A stretch of DNA of 15,971 bases. Origin: DASTRU01 sp035761045. Its GTDB lineage: Bacteria; Pseudomonadota; Gammaproteobacteria; Burkholderiales; Burkholderiaceae_E. A model generated the notes under the pieces. It was not told the origin of the DNA. It saw only the letters and a list, made by a program, of their open reading frames with translations, and ran no database searches. The stretch spans positions 1-15,971 of the forward strand of contig DASTRU010000059.1 of the NCBI GenBank assembly GCA_035761045.1, read 5' to 3'. Each line of letters opens with the position of its first letter. Within the stretch, counting starts at the first letter, position 1. Below, in pieces: positions 1 through 5,971 of the stretch. The position numbers were made by a program, and so were the translations under genes.

Positions 1-1181
1 GTGGTTGCCAGGTATGGGATGCGGCGGGACGCGAATACATCGAATACGGCATGGGTTTGCGCGCCGTCACGCTCGGTCATACCTACCCCGAGGTCGACGC
101 GGCCGCGATCGCACAACTCGCCAACGGACTTAACTTCAATCGGCCAACACCGATCGAAGTGGAATGCGCCGAAACATTCCTAAGTCTTATCGATCGCGCC
201 GAGATGGTGAAATTCACCAAGGACGGCTCCACCGCGACCACCGCCGCGCTCAAATTAGCGCGCGCTTATACGGGACGCGACATGGTGGCCTTATGCGCCG
301 ACCATCCGTTTTTCTCATACGACGATTGGTTCATCGGCACCACGGCCATGGACGGCGGTATCCCCTCCCTCAATGTTTCGCTCACCACTACGTTTCGCTA
401 TAACGACTTAGCCTCGGTGCGCGAATGCTTTGAACGTCATCCGGGGCGTATCGCGTGCGTGATGCTCGAACCCGCGCGTACCGACGAACCGAAGGACGAT
501 TTTTTGCATGCGGTGCGCAAGCTATGCGACGAGCAAGGCGCCTTGCTTGTGCTTGACGAGACCATCACCGGTTTTCGCTGGGACGCGCGTGGTGCGCAAC
601 ATGTGTATGGCGTGACGCCCGACCTATCGACGTTTGGTAAAGCCATGGCCAACGGTTACGCCGTTTCGGCTTTGGCGGGACGCCGCGAGGTGATGGACTT
701 AGGCGGTATTCGTCATGCGCGCGAGCGTGTTTTCCTGTTATCGACGACGCACGGTGCCGAGACGGCATCGCTTGCGGCGGCCATGGCCACCATGCGTGTG
801 TACGGCAGCGAGCCCGTTACCGAACGGCTTCACGCAGCTGGTGCCCGATTGCGTGCCGGTGTGCAGCGCGAGATCGATGCCTTGGGTTTAAACGCGCATT
901 TCAAGTTAGTTGGCCGCGATTGCAGCTTGCTTTACGCCACGCTCGATACCGATGGCAAACCCTCGCAAGCATTTCGCACGTTGTTCTTACAGGAAACAAT
1001 CGCGCGCGGAGTGATCGCTCCTTCGCTCATCGTCAGCTATTCGCATCGCGACGAGGATATCGACCGCACGGTGCAAGCTATCGCCGAATCCTTAGTAATT
1101 TACCAACGTGCCTTAGCCGACGGCGTTGATGCACACCTTGTTGGAGCGGCCGTCAAACCGGTGTATCGCCAATTTAACTAA
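1..1181 (+). CDS. Class III PLP aminotransferase, glutamate-1-semialdehyde aminomutase-like (5' end off window)
   Basis: The reading frame is open from position 3 and gives 392 visible residues, beginning GCQVWDAAGREYIEYGMGLR, so the true start lies left of the window and the ATG at 51 is internal. The opening matches the N-terminal WDxxGREYIDY and LGHxxPEV blocks of fold-type I, class III aminotransferases. In visible numbering the cofactor Asp is D185 in LDETITGFR and the Schiff-base Lys is K213 in FGKAMANGYAVSALAG. True HemL enzymes usually have a GGG(L/F)PVGA stretch after the Lys. This protein has ANGYAVSALAG instead, as in HemL-like aminotransferases often found in surface-polysaccharide or specialised-metabolite clusters. 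I infer transfer of an amino group to an oxo substrate, or an aminomutase reaction, in the cytoplasm; the substrate cannot be read. It is followed after 92 bases by an unknown gene on the same strand. Confidence 0.88.
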   Translation, partial: GCQVWDAAGREYIEYGMGLRAVTLGHTYPEVDAAAIAQLANGLNFNRPTPIEVECAETFLSLIDRAEMVKFTKDGSTATTAALKLARAYTGRDMVALCADHPFFSYDDWFIGTTAMDGGIPSLNVSLTTTFRYNDLASVRECFERHPGRIACVMLEPARTDEPKDDFLHAVRKLCDEQGALLVLDETITGFRWDARGAQHVYGVTPDLSTFGKAMANGYAVSALAGRREVMDLGGIRHARERVFLLSTTHGAETASLAAAMATMRVYGSEPVTERLHAAGARLRAGVQREIDALGLNAHFKLVGRDCSLLYATLDTDGKPSQAFRTLFLQETIARGVIAPSLIVSYSHRDEDIDRTVQAIAESLVIYQRALADGVDAHLVGAAVKPVYRQFN

Positions 1182-1190
1182 TGAAATGAC

Positions 1191-1238
1191 ATGTTCGTGT
1201 GGTAGCGGCGTGGAACATAGTGGCGTGTGAATGCCACT
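1191..1238 (+). repeat. Two adjacent short inverted repeats after the aminotransferase
   Basis: In the 92-base gap between the two plus-strand genes, ATGTTC (1191-1196) pairs with GAACAT (1213-1218). Directly after it AGTGGC (1219-1224) pairs with GCCACT (1233-1238) across an 8-base loop. A T-rich run, CCTTCTCTTTTT, follows at 1251-1261 but is separated from the second stem by about a dozen bases. This could be a weak transcription end for the aminotransferase or a leader structure for the next gene. The stems are only 6 bp, so chance is a real alternative. Confidence 0.25.
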
Positions 1239-1273
1239 CATGGCGGCAATCCTTCTCTTTTTGAAAGCTGTTC

Positions 1274-2212
1274 ATGAGAGTTGCCGCCGATACCGCGTCG
1301 TCGTCCATTCAATCGAGCAAGCTCGCCCGGCCTAAGGCAACGCGGCGAACCCCAACATTAGCCGCGACGAATAAACGTAGTCGGCACGCCGTTGATATCG
1401 ATGCATTAGAACGCGGGCACGCCGCCGCCGCCGAACAACGCATGTTGAACTCGGGCTCCTGGTGGCCGCGGGTGGAGCACGCATTGCGTGCATCCAACAT
1501 TTTGCAAGCGCACGAACGCCTAAGTCTCGAACGTTTGTCGTCCATCAACTTAGACCGCTTGTTGAACTCGCTGACGCGAGTGCCATGTAGTCCCGAGGAA
1601 TCGTTGTTTCTCGATGGCGTTCTCGCAAGGTCATTTCACGTGAGGTATGACGACCGCGATGACCGACAACCATGCTTGCCCGGTTTTGCCGAGGAAGGCG
1701 ACGACGACTACGTTCAGTTAACCCTCGAATGCGATGCATCGGATCCACGACCTGAAGCACCGGGCGCCACGACATTCCATCGCCGTTTGACGAACGCGCA
1801 TGCGTTGAATCTGCATTTTGGAGGACTTGGTTTTTGGGGCGTGCTCAACGATTCACGCGTCATGCCGAGCGCGTCGTCGCAACGGTACCTTGCCATGTTG
1901 TCGCCGCGCGAGGCGACAACTCTTGCCGCGATTCATGAACGTATCGTATTGGCGAAAAACACATCAAGCGAGGAGGCATGTCTTGCAGCGGCAAGGGATG
2001 TTTTCATCGGCCGCGATTTCATTCACGCCGCCGGGCTTGCCGTCGTGCTAACGATGCGCGAGATCAAAACGATGGATCACGCGTTATGGCGCAAGCTGTA
2101 TCGAGGAGTACTTGGGCGCGGCGTTGACAACGCATTTTCCTTAGGCGCGTTGGTCAATATTTTGCTGCGGCCTCGCATTCGCGTGCCGCGATTCTTCGTC
2201 GGGCGACCTTAG
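1274..2212 (+). CDS. Hypothetical protein, 312 residues, no recognised family
   Basis: I do not recognise this protein. The ATG at 1274 has only a weak purine stretch (GAAAG) upstream, so the start is uncertain. Residues 1-43 are rich in Ser, Ala, Thr, Arg and Lys and look disordered and basic. Residues 44-115 look helical, with a conspicuous Trp-Trp in NSGSWWPRVEHALR. An acidic stretch follows (RYDDRDDRQ, EEGDDDYVQ). A mixed domain then carries LNLHFGGLGFWGVLNDSRVM, followed by a helical part with the hydrophobic run AAGLAVVLTM and a basic tail (RPRIRVPRFFVGRP). There is no signal peptide, clear membrane helix or catalytic motif that I can name. It uses the same TTA-GGC Leu-Gly codon pair as its neighbours, which argues against very recent transfer. 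Its last 4 bases overlap the end of tatC on the other strand. A disordered basic N-terminus is also seen in some secreted effectors, but that alone is not evidence. Confidence 0.7.
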   Translation: MRVAADTASSSIQSSKLARPKATRRTPTLAATNKRSRHAVDIDALERGHAAAAEQRMLNSGSWWPRVEHALRASNILQAHERLSLERLSSINLDRLLNSLTRVPCSPEESLFLDGVLARSFHVRYDDRDDRQPCLPGFAEEGDDDYVQLTLECDASDPRPEAPGATTFHRRLTNAHALNLHFGGLGFWGVLNDSRVMPSASSQRYLAMLSPREATTLAAIHERIVLAKNTSSEEACLAAARDVFIGRDFIHAAGLAVVLTMREIKTMDHALWRKLYRGVLGRGVDNAFSLGALVNILLRPRIRVPRFFVGRP

Positions 2213-2964
2213 GTTTCCTGCGCCGCGTCGGCGTCGGCGCGCGTGGTCTTGCGTACTAGGCGCGCCATCAAAATGCCGCACTCGTACAGCAGGCATAAGG
2301 GAACCGCGAGCAGTAATTGCGAGAGCACGTCGGGCGGGGTGACGACCGCGGCCACCACGAACGACCCGACGATCACATATGGCCGAATCTCCTTGAGCTT
2401 CTCGATCGTGACGAAGCCAAACTTCACGAGCACGACCACCACCACCGGCACTTCGAACGTCAAGCCAAAGGCGAGGAACATGCCGAGCACGAAACTAAAG
2501 TACGCGTCGATATCAGGCGCGACTTGCACCGACGTTGGCGCAAAACCCGCCACCGCTTTAAACACCACGCCAAACACAAAGAAGTAGCAAAACGCGATGC
2601 CGATCAAAAACAGCACGAAGCTTGATACCAAAATCGGCAACGCGAATTTACGTTCGTGCTGATAAAGCCCCGGCGCCACGAAGGCCCATAGCTGGTACAA
2701 CACGTACGGCAACGCCAACACGAACGCGACCAGCAAAGTCACCTTCAACGGCACGATGAATGGCGCGACGACGCCTGTGGCCAGCAGCTTCGTGCCTTGC
2801 GGCAACGCGTTCATCAGCGGCAGCGACAACAAATCAAAAATCGGCTTGATGAACGGCGTCAGCGCTAAGGTGATGACGATGACCGCGATCGCCGCGCGTA
2901 GCAGTCGATCACGCAACTCCACCAGGTGCGAGATAAAACTTTCTTCTTGTTGCGGCTCGGTCAT
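2209..2964 (-). CDS. tatC: Sec-independent protein translocase TatC
   Basis: TatC is the polytopic inner-membrane receptor of the twin-arginine pathway. With TatB it binds the RR signal peptide of folded cargo. The 251 residues are normal for the family. The cytoplasmic N-terminus has HLVELRDRL with E16, and the first loop has FVAPGLYQHERK with E104; both correspond to the conserved signal-peptide-binding acids of E. coli TatC (E15 and E103). About six hydrophobic segments follow, including the Val-rich segment around residues 175-185, and VTPPDVLSQ lies in the last periplasmic loop. The start lies 15 bases after the tatB stop, so the two are very likely co-transcribed. It is the last gene of the minus-strand block, and its stop overlaps the end of the convergent unknown gene, so any terminator for it must lie inside that gene. 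Confidence 0.97.
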   Translation of the reverse strand: MTEPQQEESFISHLVELRDRLLRAAIAVIVITLALTPFIKPIFDLLSLPLMNALPQGTKLLATGVVAPFIVPLKVTLLVAFVLALPYVLYQLWAFVAPGLYQHERKFALPILVSSFVLFLIGIAFCYFFVFGVVFKAVAGFAPTSVQVAPDIDAYFSFVLGMFLAFGLTFEVPVVVVVLVKFGFVTIEKLKEIRPYVIVGSFVVAAVVTPPDVLSQLLLAVPLCLLYECGILMARLVRKTTRADADAAQET

Positions 2965-2979
2965 GCGTTATGCAAAAAC

Positions 2980-3501
2980 TTAGTGCGAGGAATAACGGCG
3001 TGCGCGCCGCGTGTGCATCGCGCGTGCGCGGGGCGCGTATTTAAAGCGCGGCGCCGATGCATGGGTCAATGCCAATTGACGTTCGAGAGACTCGATCTTC
3101 GCCGCCAGTTCGTCGGTGGAGGGCGGTGGTTTGATGAAGTCGTCGTAGGAGGGCGAGTCGTAAGACGCCGCGCCACCGCTTTGCGATCCGTGGCTGCTCG
3201 GGGAGGAGTCGTCGTTGAGCTGCGCGGCGGCGCTTTTAAATTCCGACTCGATCGACGTTAGGCTTTGCTGGACCGATGTTTCAAGCTCGCGCGCCGACGC
3301 TTGTACTTGTTGTTGCAGCTTCTTGAGTTCGGCCAGTTCGGTTTCGCGTTGGATATCGGCTTTCACGTCGGCGACGTAACGCTGCGCCTTGCCAATCCAT
3401 TGGCCGATGGTACGCGCGACCTTCGGTAACCGCTCGGGGCCGAGTACGACAAGCGCGACGGCACCGATGATCGTGAGCTCGCCAAAGCTGAAATCAAACA
3501 T
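2980..3501 (-). CDS. tatB: Sec-independent protein translocase subunit TatB
   Basis: TatB forms the receptor complex with TatC. I chose the ATG at 3501, giving 173 residues beginning MFDFSFGELTIIGAVALVVL. This is the standard TatB N-terminus, with a single membrane helix containing the conserved Glu (E8) and a Gly-Pro hinge (VLGPERLPKVART). A farther upstream in-frame start would add 14 residues with no family support. An amphipathic helix and a long charged, probably coiled-coil stretch follow (about residues 25-85). A Ser/Pro-rich low-complexity tail comes next, and the end is very basic (RARAMHTRRARRYSSH). TatA precedes it by 89 bases, a gap that contains a GC-rich hairpin, and tatC follows 15 bases later. 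Confidence 0.95.
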   Translation of the reverse strand: MFDFSFGELTIIGAVALVVLGPERLPKVARTIGQWIGKAQRYVADVKADIQRETELAELKKLQQQVQASARELETSVQQSLTSIESEFKSAAAQLNDDSSPSSHGSQSGGAASYDSPSYDDFIKPPPSTDELAAKIESLERQLALTHASAPRFKYAPRARAMHTRRARRYSSH

Positions 3502-3550
3502 GCGCAAAAGGCCGTGACGATGCACGGCAAGCGAACAAACCACACAACGG

Positions 3551-3569
3551 CCGGCGCCTCACGCGCCGG
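3551..3569 (-). other. Perfect 7-bp GC hairpin between tatA and tatB
   Basis: CCGGCGC (3551-3557) and GCGCCGG (3563-3569) are exact inverted repeats around a 5-base loop, inside the 89-base tatA-tatB gap. On the transcribed strand the stem is followed by CCGTTGTGTGGTTTG, which is T/G-rich but not a true T-tract. It is therefore at best a weak terminator. An mRNA-stabilising or processing structure that lets TatA exceed TatB is the more plausible role. That role is inferred from the known need for excess TatA in the Tat system. Confidence 0.55.
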
Positions 3570-3590
3570 GTGAACGGCAAGTGCCGCGAA

Positions 3591-3818
3591 TTACTGCGAC
3601 TTTTCCTTCGCTTGCACGTCGATGGTGTTAGCCGCGACTTGCTTGGCGTCTTCGACCTCATTCGTCGTTTGATCGGCCGTGCCTTCTCTCATGCCTTCTT
3701 TAAAGCCGCGCACCGCGCCGCCTAAGTCCTTGCCGACGTTAGCCAGCTTTTTCGTGCCAAACACCAGCACGATGATCAGCAGCACGATCAGCCAATGCCA
3801 AATGCTGAATGAGCCCAT
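3591..3818 (-). CDS. tatA: Sec-independent protein translocase subunit TatA
   Basis: TatA oligomerises to form the transport element of the twin-arginine system. The 75-residue protein begins MGSFSIWHWLIVLLIIVLVF, a short membrane helix. The invariant FGTKKLANVGKDLGGAVRGF block follows: the FG hinge and the amphipathic helix lying on the membrane. The C-terminal tail is charged and Gln/Lys-rich (ends AKEKSQ). The ATG has a very good ribosome-binding site, AAAGGAG, 6 bases upstream, clearly better than the sites I see before tatB and tatC. This fits TatA being made in excess. It is the first gene of tatABC, after a 158-base gap from hinT, the largest gap on this strand. Confidence 0.96.
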   Translation of the reverse strand: MGSFSIWHWLIVLLIIVLVFGTKKLANVGKDLGGAVRGFKEGMREGTADQTTNEVEDAKQVAANTIDVQAKEKSQ

Positions 3819-3976
3819 GGTGTACTCCTTTACGTAATGCGCGCCAAATCATTGAGATAAGCGGCGGCCTTAAGGGTTCGATGAGGTAATGCGTCCAATC
3901 GTTGCGGATGCCCGTAGGGCGAGCATATTTAAGCCTGCGTGACGGGGCTCTTGAAGGAAACCGGCGCCTTGCGATG
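3819..3976 (-). promoter_or_regulatory. hinT-tatA intergenic region, possible tatABC promoter
   Basis: This 158-base gap is the longest between minus-strand genes here and the most likely place for a separate tat promoter. On the minus strand the best pair I find is TTCAAG (3950-3955) and TTAAAT (3927-3932) with a 17-base spacer. They match the sigma-70 -35 consensus at 3/6 and the -10 at 4/6, so the match is weak. It would give a long leader of about 100 bases. A small GCCC/GGGC inverted repeat lies at 3911-3921. No convincing small gene lies here. Confidence 0.22.
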
Positions 3977-4318
3977 TCAGCGCATTCCCTTCCAAGGACG
4001 CGGCCCGCCCAATACATGTATGTGCAAATGCCAGACCTCTTGGCCCCCGTCGTGACCAGTGTTGATCACGGTTTTGAAGCCGTTCGTCGCGCCTTGCTCG
4101 GCGGCGAGTCGGGGGGCCAACCGAAGCATTCTACCCAACAGAAGAGCGTGTTCGTCGCCTACATCGGCAAGCGTGGCCAGATGCATTTTCGGAATGATGA
4201 GAAAGTGCACGGGCGCGGCCGGATGGATGTCGTGAAACGCGAGTAATTCGTCGTCCTCGTAAATTTTTTGGCTCGGAATTTCACCGCGCACGATGCGGCA
4301 GAAAATGCAGTCGTCCAT
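3977..4318 (-). CDS. hinT: HIT-family purine nucleoside phosphoramidase (HinT-type)
   Basis: The 113 residues match bacterial HinT, a small cytoplasmic homodimeric hydrolase that cleaves AMP-lysine-type phosphoramidates and acyl-AMP. The zinc-type CIFC pair is near the N-terminus (C4 and C7), followed by RGEIPSQKIYEDD and PKMHL. The active-site signature HLHIHVLGG has the three histidines at residues 97, 99 and 101. The start is at 4318, with GAGG a few bases upstream. It follows hisE by 18 bases and belongs to the same probable transcript. An HIT gene at the end of the his operon is common in betaproteobacteria, but its link to histidine synthesis is not established. One conceivable role is clearing AMP adducts. 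Confidence 0.95.
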   Translation of the reverse strand: MDDCIFCRIVRGEIPSQKIYEDDELLAFHDIHPAAPVHFLIIPKMHLATLADVGDEHALLLGRMLRLAPRLAAEQGATNGFKTVINTGHDGGQEVWHLHIHVLGGPRPWKGMR

Positions 4319-4336
4319 GAAAGCCTCGTCGTGTGG

Positions 4337-4705
4337 TCAGCGTCCTTGTTCGCGCTCGCGCACCTTGCGTAACGCGAACTCCTCGAGGCCGGACATGCCT
4401 TCGCGTCGCGCGAGTTCGGCGAGCACGTGTTCGGGACGCACGCCCCAATGCGCGAGCGCGATCAAACAATGAAACCAAAGGTCGGCCGTTTCGGCGACCA
4501 AACGGTCTTGATGCTCGGGCGCGATGCGCGCGTCCTTGGCGGCCATGACCATTTCGCCGGCTTCCTCGATGACCTTTTTTAGCACCGCGTCGTCGCCCTT
4601 GGCGAATAAGCGCGCGACGTACGACCGCTCGGGATCACCGCCAACGCGCGACTCGACCACGTCGGCCAGCCGGGCGAGTACGTCAACCGATTGCGAATCG
4701 CTCAT
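4337..4705 (-). CDS. hisE: Phosphoribosyl-ATP pyrophosphatase HisE
   Basis: HisE removes pyrophosphate from phosphoribosyl-ATP, the second step of histidine synthesis. I chose the ATG at 4705, giving 122 residues. It overlaps the hisI stop as ATGA and has GAGAGGAT about 8 bases upstream. The longer in-frame form (to 4753) only adds residues read out of frame from hisI. The all-alpha MazG-like fold is shown by the metal-binding motif VIEEAGE (E47, E48, E51) and AETADLWFH (E72, D75). HisE is a separate protein here, not fused to HisI as in enterobacteria. hinT follows. Confidence 0.96.
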   Translation of the reverse strand: MSDSQSVDVLARLADVVESRVGGDPERSYVARLFAKGDDAVLKKVIEEAGEMVMAAKDARIAPEHQDRLVAETADLWFHCLIALAHWGVRPEHVLAELARREGMSGLEEFALRKVREREQGR

Positions 4706-5106
4706 CGATAAATCCTCTCGGGGTCTTTGATGACCGGCTCCACGGTTTTCCAAACGGGCGTGTCGCCCACCTTTTCAAGCCGCTGGAAAAAACAGGCGTG
4801 CCGCCCCGTGTGACATGCAATGCCACCGCTTTGAATCACCTTGAGCAGCACGACGTCCGCGTCGCAGTCTAGGCGGATCTCATGCACCGTTTGCACATGG
4901 CCCGACTCTTCGCCCTTGTGCCACAGCCGTTGCCGGGACCGGCTCCAATACACCGCATGACCGGTGGCCAGCGTTTGCGCGAGCGCGTCGCGGTTCATCC
5001 ACGCGACCATCAACACATCGTTGCTGCCAACTTCCTGCGCAATCGCGGGCACGAGACCGTGTTCATCCCAGCGCACGTCGTCGAGCCAATCGGCCGATGT
5101 CGTCAT
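4702..5106 (-). CDS. hisI: Phosphoribosyl-AMP cyclohydrolase HisI
   Basis: HisI opens the adenine ring of phosphoribosyl-AMP, the third step of the pathway. The 134 residues are full length for the stand-alone enzyme. Visible motifs are WSRSRQRLWHKGEESGH, the magnesium-binding DCDAD (D80, D82, D84) and the zinc-binding cysteines C81, C98 and C105 (SGGIACHTGRHACFF). The start at 5106 overlaps the hisF stop as ATGA and has GAGGT 7 bases upstream. Its own stop overlaps the hisE start in the same way, so hisF, hisI and hisE are probably translationally coupled. Confidence 0.97.
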   Translation of the reverse strand: MTTSADWLDDVRWDEHGLVPAIAQEVGSNDVLMVAWMNRDALAQTLATGHAVYWSRSRQRLWHKGEESGHVQTVHEIRLDCDADVVLLKVIQSGGIACHTGRHACFFQRLEKVGDTPVWKTVEPVIKDPERIYR

Positions 5107-5864
5107 AGTCGTACCTCGATTCCGCGTTCGGCGAGGTACCGCTTGGCTTCGCCCACGGTGTGATCGCCAAAATGAAAAATGCTGGCCGCGAGCACCGCAT
5201 CGGCATGACCGAGCGCGATGCCGTCGGCCAAATGCTGTAGACCACCCACGCCGCCCGAGGCAATGACGGGAATACCCACCGCATCGCTGACCGCGCGCGT
5301 GAGTTCGAGATCGAAGCCCGCTTTCGTGCCATCGCGATCCATGCTGGTCAGCAGGATTTCGCCCGCGCCTAATGATTCAACGCGTTGCGCCCATTCGACC
5401 GCGTCGAGTCCGGTTGTCGTGCGTCCGCCGTGGGTGTAGACCTCCCATCCTTGGCCATCGGCACGTTTTTTCGCGTCGATCGCGACGACGATGCATTGCG
5501 CGCCATAGCGCGCCGAAGCCTCGGCGACGAGCTGCGGGTTTTGCACCGCGCTCGTGTTGATCGAGATCTTGTCGGCGCCCGCGTTGAGCAAACGCCGCAC
5601 ATCCTCGACGCGCCGCACGCCGCCGCCAACAGTCAGCGGAATGAATACCTGCGACGCCACGGCTTCGATCACATGCAAGATGATGTCGCGCTGGTCGCTC
5701 GATGCGGTGATGTCGAGAAACGTGAGTTCGTCGGCGCCTTGCTCGTTGTAGCGCGCGGCGATCGCGACGGGATCGCCCGCATCGCGTAGGCCGACAAAGT
5801 TCACGCCTTTGACGACGCGGCCCGCGGTGACGTCAAGGCAAGGAATCAGGCGTTTGGCGAGCAC
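5103..5864 (-). CDS. hisF: Imidazole glycerol phosphate synthase cyclase subunit HisF
   Basis: HisF is the (beta/alpha)8 cyclase that turns PRFAR plus HisH-supplied ammonia into imidazole glycerol phosphate and AICAR. I chose the GTG at 5864, giving 253 residues beginning VLAKRLIPCLDVTAGRVVKG. With this start the catalytic acids are D11 and D130 (VVAIDAKK), the same numbers as in Thermotoga maritima HisF, which supports it. A GTG at 5909 would add 15 unrelated residues and lies inside a terminator-like hairpin. No Shine-Dalgarno sequence is visible before either start, which is odd. Phosphate-binding motifs TVGGGVR and ASGGVGG are present. It is preceded by a 107-base gap after hisA and overlaps hisI. 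Confidence 0.95.
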   Translation of the reverse strand: MLAKRLIPCLDVTAGRVVKGVNFVGLRDAGDPVAIAARYNEQGADELTFLDITASSDQRDIILHVIEAVASQVFIPLTVGGGVRRVEDVRRLLNAGADKISINTSAVQNPQLVAEASARYGAQCIVVAIDAKKRADGQGWEVYTHGGRTTTGLDAVEWAQRVESLGAGEILLTSMDRDGTKAGFDLELTRAVSDAVGIPVIASGGVGGLQHLADGIALGHADAVLAASIFHFGDHTVGEAKRYLAERGIEVRL

Positions 5865-5880
5865 GGCAACTGGGGCAATC

Positions 5881-5933
5881 AAAAAGAAAGAGCCGCGATC
5901 GTAGCGCACGATGCGCTATTCGATTCGCGGCTC
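5881..5933 (-). terminator. Intrinsic-terminator-like hairpin between hisA and hisF
   Basis: On the transcribed strand the 5' arm is GAGCCGCG, A, ATCG, AA, TAGCGCA and the 3' arm is TGCGCTA, CGAT, CGCGGCTC, around a 3-base loop (TCG). That gives 8 + 4 + 7 = 19 paired bases with only a 1-base and a 2-base bulge, both on the 5' side. Plus-strand positions are 5890-5897 with 5926-5933, 5898-5901 with 5921-5924, and 5902-5908 with 5912-5918. The stem is followed with no spacer by TTTCTTTTT (5881-5889). There is no T-tract in the other direction, so it acts on his transcription only. The form is that of a factor-independent terminator or attenuator, yet it lies inside an operon, 16 bases before the hisF start. 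Confidence 0.82.
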
Positions 5934-5971
5934 GCGGTTCCAAGCCAGCGCGGCATTAGGTTGGACGCGCT

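Noticed and set aside
1..183. 60-codon frame at the left edge
   Set aside because: It is an out-of-frame shadow of the aminotransferase gene, whose frame is open from position 3.
3739..4017. 92-codon minus-strand frame across the hinT-tatA gap
   Set aside because: It overlaps both neighbours out of frame and has no ribosome-binding site or recognisable content. The gap reads better as regulatory DNA.
4706..4753. Longer hisE start
   Set aside because: The extra 16 residues come from the end of hisI read out of frame. The ATGA overlap and ribosome-binding site fix the start at 4705.
5865..5909. Upstream GTG as hisF start
   Set aside because: It would initiate in the loop of the hairpin and shift the catalytic residues away from their usual numbering.
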